Positions 33,984 through 39,055 of a stretch of DNA of 39,055 bases are shown one piece after another. Under the pieces are notes generated by a model. The model did not search any database. It was not told the origin of the DNA and worked only from the letters and a program-made list of their open reading frames with translations. This DNA comes from RGIG4608 sp045631445 (GTDB taxonomy: Bacteria; Bacillota; Clostridia; Oscillospirales; CAG-272). How positions within the stretch are numbered: position 1 is the stretch's first letter; each line of letters starts with the position of its first letter. The position numbers and the translations under genes were made by a program. Location: the NCBI GenBank assembly GCA_045631445.1, contig JAZQUS010000119.1, positions 1 through 39,055 of the forward strand, given 5' to 3'.

Positions 33984-36389
33984 TTATTGCGTTTGAGGTA
34001 AATTGTTTTTGTCGTAGAATATGAGCGTGCCGTTAAGGTATGCTTCAATATCCTCGTCAACAAGAACAATAATTCCGTTTGGCAAAATGTATGAGCCGTT
34101 GAGAGTTACTTTTTGAATGTTCTGGATAAAGCTTTCCCCAAAACCCAAGCCCAAATCAATCAATGCTCCGCACAAAATGCAATTTGCTTTGCCACCCAAG
34201 GACCCACTTGATGTCACTACGTGATTATTTTTAATTGTTCCCTTTGCACCGCACTCGCAGCATTCTATGTGTTGAGTTAACGAATATGGTGCCCATGTGC
34301 TATAACTATGAAAGTGCGCGTTATAACCAATGGAAGTAGTGGCAGTATTGGATTGATATATAGTATTTCCGTAATCAATTCTCAAATAATATGAGCCTGG
34401 GGTTAAATATTTAGAAAAACTAACATTCGTTTGAGAATCATTATATACTTCATCTATACTAACAATATCCAAAGCATTATTATAAAAATAAATTTTAACC
34501 GGAGTAGTAGCAGAGATATCAAAACTATAGTCTCCTGTTTCCGTAATATTTAATTTTGCCATAGAATTTAAATCTGTGAAATACTCATCAAGAGGATATA
34601 CGGTTTTAGTAATTTCACAATCATTATTAGTAAGTGTATATTCATTTACAAAATAATGATCAAACATATATTTCATAGCACCAAAAGCATTCAATTTTTT
34701 AACGGTATGAGCATCACCGTTCAATGGATAAATTACAATATCATCTCCACCATTTACTATACACTCCTTTAATTGTGCGGGAGTAAGATCATTTTTGATA
34801 GATAGTAATAGTGCTGCAACGCCTGAAACATAAGGAGCTGCAAATGAAGTACCTGATTTAATACCGTAAGTATCATTAGGCAAGGTGCTATAAATATTTA
34901 TTGCCGGAGCATAAATATCAACTGAATTAGGACCATAATTGAACTGCTTATACTCCTGAATTTCATCGCTCCAAAACGTGAGGCTGTCATTTCTATCCAA
35001 TCCTCCAACTACAATAATATTATCCAAATCGTATGATTGCGGATAGATTGGATTTGTATCAATATTAAATCCATAGTTTCCGGCAGATGCCACAAATAAT
35101 CCGTTAAAATTACTTATTTTTTGAAACAGGTCATTTGAAACGTCACTTAATCCTTGAATGCTATAGTTTATAATTCGAATTGGTGAAAATGGAGAAAATG
35201 TATTCGTGGTTACATCATTTATTGCACTTATAATCGCATCCATATCATTTTTAATATTAGCATTGGGCAGATAATCCTGACTATCTGGATAATTCACAAC
35301 TTGCAATGAATAAAGGGTGATATTTTGATTTACACCATTTATTCCCACACCATTTCCCCATTCTGCTCCAATAAGTCCAGCAACAAACGTGCCATGTCCC
35401 ATAACATCATCATTGGCGTTTGGGGAATTATTTTTCCAGTCCCAATCGTATTCAGTGTTCAAATTATTAACTAATTCAGAATGAGTATATATACCTGTAT
35501 CTATAATACCTACGCCGACTGTATAAGATCCTGAGGAAAACTCCCACACTTTTCTAACATTTATAGCATCCAACCCCCATTGACTTCCGTATTCAGCAGT
35601 CGAGGTAGTAGCATTTGAATCCACCCCAGGATGCATAATAGAATCAACATAAAGTACCCCGGGCTTGTTGTGAAGAGCAGTAACATATGAACCCAACTCA
35701 TAAGACGAATAACTCTTATCAAATATAATCTCAAGGCAGAAAAACTTTCCTTTATCATAGGGTGGTGATTTATCTATCACTTCAACTACAGTTGGATGGT
35801 CGGGATTTCCAGTATTATAGAAACTCATTGGAGGTAATTCTCCTCCATAATACAAAACCATGTTTAATCTATCAAAGGTTTTATCTTTTTCGTTTTTTAC
35901 AAAATATGGTGTCCCTTGCTTGCCCGTGATTGGATAATCATGTATATCACAAAATTCATAATAATATGTTTTTTCAGTAGAAAATTTAGTTTCAATTTCC
36001 ACAAGATCTTTCCTTGATAGAATACCCTTATTAAATGCGTCATCTAATGATAAAAACTTACCATTTTTGTACGCAGCTAAACGATTCTCATCAAAATAAG
36101 TAAAGTCTACTCCGCCAACATTTACTGTTTCTTTTTTATAAACATGGCTTGTTGCGTCAACCATAGCAACAAGATAACCGTTGTAAATTCCTGCAAAGTG
36201 TTCAACAAAAACATCATCAGGAGAAACATTGGTAATATTATACTCACTTAGATAATCCCACTTCATTTCTGCAATAAGTTCATCGACCGTTTGATCACCT
36301 GGTAAACCAAGCACATCCTCCCAATCACACCCCGAAAGCACGGTGCAAGTCATAACAACAACCAGCAAAAGACAAATTAATTTTTTCAT
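33984..36389 (-). CDS. Subtilisin-like (S8) serine protease lipoprotein
   Basis: An exported lipoprotein of 801 residues with a signal peptide ending in the lipobox LSGC (Cys21). A pro-region of about 240 residues precedes the S8 domain. The catalytic residues are Asp297 (GIIDTG), His332 (GHGTFVAG), the oxyanion Asn438 (SAGN) and Ser515 (GTSFAAP). A beta-rich C-terminal domain follows (about 583-690), then a Cys-ribbon (ECCECG, later CILCG, about 700-755). AAAGGGA lies before the ATG. All active-site residues are intact. Substrate is unknown; extracellular protein turnover is likely. The Cys-ribbon recalls the one in the lipoprotein at 285-4421. Confidence 0.93.
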   Translation of the reverse strand: MKKLICLLLVVVMTCTVLSGCDWEDVLGLPGDQTVDELIAEMKWDYLSEYNITNVSPDDVFVEHFAGIYNGYLVAMVDATSHVYKKETVNVGGVDFTYFDENRLAAYKNGKFLSLDDAFNKGILSRKDLVEIETKFSTEKTYYYEFCDIHDYPITGKQGTPYFVKNEKDKTFDRLNMVLYYGGELPPMSFYNTGNPDHPTVVEVIDKSPPYDKGKFFCLEIIFDKSYSSYELGSYVTALHNKPGVLYVDSIMHPGVDSNATTSTAEYGSQWGLDAINVRKVWEFSSGSYTVGVGIIDTGIYTHSELVNNLNTEYDWDWKNNSPNANDDVMGHGTFVAGLIGAEWGNGVGINGVNQNITLYSLQVVNYPDSQDYLPNANIKNDMDAIISAINDVTTNTFSPFSPIRIINYSIQGLSDVSNDLFQKISNFNGLFVASAGNYGFNIDTNPIYPQSYDLDNIIVVGGLDRNDSLTFWSDEIQEYKQFNYGPNSVDIYAPAINIYSTLPNDTYGIKSGTSFAAPYVSGVAALLLSIKNDLTPAQLKECIVNGGDDIVIYPLNGDAHTVKKLNAFGAMKYMFDHYFVNEYTLTNNDCEITKTVYPLDEYFTDLNSMAKLNITETGDYSFDISATTPVKIYFYNNALDIVSIDEVYNDSQTNVSFSKYLTPGSYYLRIDYGNTIYQSNTATTSIGYNAHFHSYSTWAPYSLTQHIECCECGAKGTIKNNHVVTSSGSLGGKANCILCGALIDLGLGFGESFIQNIQKVTLNGSYILPNGIIVLVDEDIEAYLNGTLIFYDKNNLPQTQ

Positions 36390-36494
36390 AATGTTTTCCC
36401 TTTCTAAAATTTATTTGTTTAAGGATTTACATCCTCATAATATATTACCCTTTTTCTTCGAAAAATTCTTCAACTTTTTTAAAAAAACTTCAAA

Positions 36495-36576
36495 AATAGA
36501 TAAAAACGCAGAGTTAGGCACGAATGCCCGACTCTGCGTTGTAAAATTTCGCTTCGGGCACCACTGTGTCCGCTTT
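36495..36576 (-). ncRNA. Candidate small RNA or attenuator leader of the S8 gene
   Basis: A consensus minus-strand promoter is followed by about 80 bases with two hairpins and no open frame of note. The first hairpin is 36556-36571 (GGACAC / GTGCCC on the minus strand, one wobble pair). The second is a strong terminator at 36505-36540: 10-bp outer arms AACGCAGAGT / ACTCTGCGTT, inner arms GGCA / TGCC, a TTCG loop on the minus strand, then a T-rich run. The S8 start lies about 115 bases further on. Either a short independent RNA ends here, or the hairpin controls read-through into the protease gene. No known riboswitch class was recognised. Confidence 0.5.
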
Positions 36577-36582
36577 TCTTTT

Positions 36583-36610
36583 ATTATATCATAAAATAAA
36601 ATATTGTCAA
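36583..36610 (-). promoter_or_regulatory. Consensus sigma-A promoter, minus strand
   Basis: -35 TTGACA (36605-36610) and -10 TATAAT (36583-36588) are both perfect, with a 16-base spacer. It points toward the candidate small RNA and the S8 gene. Confidence 0.8.
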
Positions 36611-36625
36611 GTACAATTTCCCCTC

Positions 36626-36654
36626 TTTACATTTCTCAAAAAAAGTGGTAAAAT
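36626..36654 (+). promoter_or_regulatory. Sigma-A promoter for mtaB
   Basis: -35 TTTACA (36626-36631), 17-base spacer, -10 TAAAAT (36649-36654), about 28 bases before the mtaB ATG. It is back to back with the minus-strand promoter at 36583. Confidence 0.7.
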
Positions 36655-36682
36655 GTAATCAATAAATTAAATTGAGGTAAAA

Positions 36683-38005
36683 ATGAACGTTAAAAACAAA
36701 ACAGTTGGCATTCTCACGCTCGGGTGCAAGGTCAATCAATACGAGTCCGAGGCGATTGCCGAGCGACTTGCTACACTTGGATTTGAAATCAAGCCGAGCA
36801 ACGAGGAATGCGACGCATACATAATAAATACCTGCACGGTGACGGCTGAAAGCGACCGAAAGGCGCGTCAGTTCATCCGCCGCGCGATAAATAAAAACCC
36901 CAACGCATATATTTTGGTTACGGGTTGTCTTGCACAGACTAATCCCGAAAACATAGCCGAAATTGCAGGCGTTGACTATGTTTGTGGCAACACGGACAAG
37001 TTAATAATTGCCGATGCACTAAACGATCTCTTTGCGCGCGGTGAAAAGAATGTACACACCGAGATTTTCGTGCGCGATATTGACTCCTGCGGCTTTGAAA
37101 AAATGGAGATCAAACATTTTGACCGCACTCGTGCATACATCAAAATTGAGGACGGTTGCGAGAGCAAATGCACCTATTGTATAATCCCCTATGCAAGAGG
37201 AAAAATCCGTTCAAAAGCACCCGAGGAAGTAATTTGCGAGGTAACTCACTTCGTTAAAAACGGTTGTCGCGAGGTTGTACTCACAGGTATTGAAACCGCA
37301 TCCTACGGTAAGGATTTAGAGGGCTATACCTTCGCGGATTTGCTCTGTGACATTGATGCAATTGAGGGAGATTTCACCGTTCGACTTGGCTCACTCGACC
37401 CATCGTGCTTAAGTGAAAATTTCGTTGAGAAAATCAAAAATCTTAAAAAGCTTGCACCTCACTTCCATATTTCAATGCAATCGGGTAGTTCAAAAACGCT
37501 TCGCAATATGAAACGCAAATACAATGCCGATCAAGCACTTAATAATATGGAAAGACTTCGCACCGCGATGCCAAGGGTTAGATACACAACCGATATTATC
37601 GTCGGCTTCCCAGGAGAGACGGATGAGGATTTCAACGAAACTCTTGAATTTGCAAAAAAGGCAAATTTCCTTATGATTCACGTTTTCCCATACTCTGCGC
37701 GCCGTGGCACACCTGCTGCGAAAATGGGCAACCAAATTCCGCAGGAAATCAAAAAGAAACGCTCTGCCGAGCTTATTTCACTTGAAAAAGGCATTAGAAA
37801 CGAAGAATTTGACCGCATTTTAGCACAAAATGATGTTCACACGGTGCTTTTTGAAAGCTATGAACAGGGCTTTGCTTACGGTCACACTCCCGATTTCCTT
37901 GAAATTTGCGTAAAAAGTGATAAGCCGCTTCACTCCGAGGTTTTGGACGTAAAGCTTATTAGTCACAATGGTGAAACTTTTTTTGCCGAAATCGTTGACA
38001 AATAA
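36683..38005 (+). CDS. mtaB: tRNA t6A37 methylthiotransferase
   Basis: A radical-SAM enzyme that converts t6A37 to ms2t6A37. The N-terminal UPF0004 domain has three cluster Cys (Cys15 in TLGCKVNQYESEA, Cys51 in INTCTVT, Cys82 in TGCLAQ). The radical-SAM cluster is CESKCTYC (Cys159, Cys163, Cys166), and a C-terminal TRAM-like domain follows from about 375. The TLGCKVNQYE start and 440 residues fit MtaB rather than MiaB or RimO. GAGGT lies 4-5 bases before the ATG. It acts on the product of the t6A pathway, part of which is encoded at 18390. Confidence 0.95.
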   Translation: MNVKNKTVGILTLGCKVNQYESEAIAERLATLGFEIKPSNEECDAYIINTCTVTAESDRKARQFIRRAINKNPNAYILVTGCLAQTNPENIAEIAGVDYVCGNTDKLIIADALNDLFARGEKNVHTEIFVRDIDSCGFEKMEIKHFDRTRAYIKIEDGCESKCTYCIIPYARGKIRSKAPEEVICEVTHFVKNGCREVVLTGIETASYGKDLEGYTFADLLCDIDAIEGDFTVRLGSLDPSCLSENFVEKIKNLKKLAPHFHISMQSGSSKTLRNMKRKYNADQALNNMERLRTAMPRVRYTTDIIVGFPGETDEDFNETLEFAKKANFLMIHVFPYSARRGTPAAKMGNQIPQEIKKKRSAELISLEKGIRNEEFDRILAQNDVHTVLFESYEQGFAYGHTPDFLEICVKSDKPLHSEVLDVKLISHNGETFFAEIVDK

Positions 38006-38040
38006 TATTTTTTGTGTTAATATAATTTGTAATATCAAAG

Positions 38041-38281
38041 TGCTACGATAAGAAGAAGTAACGTTTTCCCTTTCTACAGAGAGTTGCCGGTCGGTGTGAG
38101 GCGCAGAAAATATAACGCGAAATACATCTTTGAGCTTTGTCCCGAAATCTCGCGAGAGTAGGCGGCAACGGTGCGCCCGTTATAGCGCTTAATGAGGAAC
38201 AAAATGCCAAAGCATTGTGTTCAAAGCAAGGTGGTACCACGCTAATTCGTCCTTGGGTTTTTATAACCCAAGGGCTTTTTT
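38041..38281 (+). promoter_or_regulatory. Tyrosine T-box riboswitch upstream of tyrS
   Basis: The T-box core AAGGTGGTACCACG is at 38228-38241, followed by the terminator (CCTTGGGTT at 38251-38259, AACCCAAGG at 38265-38273, then T6). Stem I begins near 38075 with AGAGAGTTGCCGG. The specifier region reads GAAATACATCTTTGAGC, giving a UAC tyrosine codon, which agrees with tyrS downstream. Uncharged tRNA-Tyr should favour the antiterminator and expression of tyrS. Confidence 0.92.
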
Positions 38282-38285
38282 ATTC

Positions 38286-38346
38286 GCCTTCCCATTGAGG
38301 GGAAGGGGGACCGCTTTAGCGGTGGATGAGGGGAACGCCATTTAGG
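38286..38346 (+). repeat. Single REP/MITE unit inside the tyrS leader
   Basis: The same unit as at 25203: hairpin CCTTCCC / GGGGAAGG, then ACCGCT / AGCGGT, then GGTGGATGAGG and CCATTTAG. It lies between the T-box terminator and the tyrS ribosome site, so it is transcribed only when the T-box allows read-through. Confidence 0.7.
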
Positions 38347-38403
38347 TAAATAAAAGTTCCACTTAATTAGTTAAAAATTACATTTCAGATAGGAGAAACA
38401 AAA

Positions 38404-38885
38404 ATGAAAATCTATGAAGAACTCGTTGCGCGTGGTCTTATCGCGCAGGTTACAAACGAGGAAGAAATCAAAAATATGGTAAACGAGGGCAAGGCGACCT
38501 TCTACATCGGCTTTGACCCCACTGCAGACTCACTTCACGTTGGTCACTTTATGGCTCTTTGCCTTATGAAGCGCTTGCAGATGGCAGGCAACAAGCCCGT
38601 TGTTCTTATCGGTGGTGGTACTGCGATGGTTGGTGACCCCTCAGGCAGAACAGATATGCGTCAGATGATGACAAGAGAAACAATTCAGCACAACTGCGAT
38701 TGCTTCAAAAAGCAGATGGAAAGATTCATCGACTTCGGTGAAGGCAAGGCAATTATGGTAAACAATGCCGATTGGCTTCTTGACCTTAACTACGTTGAAG
38801 TACTTCGTGACGTTGGCGCGTGCTTCTCTGTTAACAGAATGCTCTCCGCAGAATGCTACAAGCAGAGAATGGAAAAGGGTCTTTC
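38404..38885 (+). CDS. tyrS: Tyrosyl-tRNA synthetase, truncated by assembly artefact
   Basis: The first 160 codons of tyrS. It charges tRNA-Tyr with tyrosine. The class I signature is DSLHVGHFMAL (HVGH in place of HIGH), preceded by ATFYIGFDPTA, and followed by GGGTAMVGDPSGRTDMR. AGGAG lies 8 bases before the ATG. The real gene is interrupted after 38885 by sequencing-adapter sequence. The reading frame stays open to the window end, but residues after about 160 are not TyrS. The KMSKS region and the C-terminal S4 domain are missing from the window. Confidence 0.93.
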
Positions 38886-38969
38886 AAGTCGGAGGCCAAG
38901 CGGTCTTAGGAAGACAAGACCTGATAACAACTCCTTGGCTCACAGAACGACATGGCTACGATCCGACTT
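38886..38969. other. DNBSEQ/MGI library adapter with index (artefact)
   Basis: 84 bases with the layout of an MGI/BGI circular library: a 32-base adapter beginning AAGTCGGAGGCCAAGCGG, a 10-base index GACCTGATAA (38918-38927), and a 42-base stretch ending GGCTACGATCCGACTT, the complement of the second read adapter. It is synthetic, not genomic. Confidence 0.95.
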
Positions 38970-39055
38970 GTACTTCGTGACGTTGGCGCGTGCTTCTCTG
39001 TTAACAGAATGCTCTCCGCAGAATGCTACAAGCAGAGAATGGAAAAGGGTCTTTC
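38970..39055 (+). repeat. Artefactual 86-base duplicate of tyrS
   Basis: Bases 38970-39055 are identical to 38800-38885, directly on both sides of the adapter. This is what a short circularised insert gives when read around the circle (insert, adapter, insert). It should be trimmed. Confidence 0.93.

Noticed and set aside
38765..38980. Plus-strand frame of 71 codons at the window end
   Set aside because: It overlaps tyrS in another frame and runs into adapter sequence.
38800..39055. A direct repeat that might mark an insertion or an integron-type site
   Set aside because: The spacer between the copies is a sequencing adapter with an index, so the repeat is a library artefact.
1..39055. CRISPR array, rRNA or tRNA genes
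   Set aside because: No regularly spaced repeats, no cloverleaf-like tRNA sequences and no rRNA core motifs were seen on either strand.

Overview
The window looks like one end of a contig from an anaerobic, endospore-forming-type member of the Clostridia (Bacillota), probably a gut or rumen metagenome assembly. This rests on the sporulation genes yqfC, yqfD and ylbJ, a murB-whiA-dnaE block, a yqfC-yqfD-phoH-ybeY-era-recO block, a tyrosine T-box in front of tyrS, AGGAG-type ribosome binding sites, near-consensus sigma-A promoters, and large lipoproteins with Cys-rich ribbons. Species cannot be named from sequence alone.

Layout. 1-284: a short palindrome, a possible broken gene fragment, and the terminator of the first gene. 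285-4421 (minus): a 1378-residue surface lipoprotein with a structured 5' leader. 4728-14485 (minus): GH31 glycosidase, MFS transporter, dnaE, whiA, murB and a HAD nucleotidase, reading right to left from a promoter at 14515-14543. 14667-21889 (plus): coaE, a lytic transglycosylase, an M18 aminopeptidase, prfA, a Sua5-type t6A enzyme, a parC-like topoisomerase subunit and a 60-residue membrane peptide, ending in a shared bidirectional terminator. 21979-30655 (minus, transcribed from the right): yqfC, yqfD, phoH, ybeY, three small two-helix membrane proteins (two with zinc ribbons), era, recO and mutS2. 30714-31700 (plus): ylbJ. 32172-33827 (minus): an RluD-family pseudouridine synthase and upp. 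33984-36389 (minus): a subtilisin-like lipoprotein. 36683-38885 (plus): mtaB, the T-box and a truncated tyrS.

Working together: most genes are housekeeping (replication, recombination and repair, rRNA maturation, tRNA t6A/ms2t6A formation, translation termination, cell wall synthesis and remodelling, CoA and UMP salvage), with sporulation genes embedded. The accessory part is two surface lipoproteins and a sugar uptake/hydrolysis pair placed behind dnaE.

The most interesting feature is a repeat family with two near-full copies (28790-29172 and 31700-32099) and a possible mini-copy (11917-11978). The full copies share imperfect terminal inverted repeats, two nested long-range helices and a series of hairpins whose arms differ between copies but still pair. 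All three lie next to the stop codon of a gene that reads into them. They look like a structured RNA or a fold-back mobile element. A second, REP/MITE-like family lies at 25203-25407 and 38286-38346. A compact promoter-hairpin-terminator unit (about 36495-36610, minus) may be a small RNA or an attenuator of the protease gene.

The last 170 bases are not biological. An 84-base DNBSEQ/MGI-type sequencing adapter with a 10-base index interrupts tyrS and is followed by an exact 86-base duplicate of the tyrS segment just before it.
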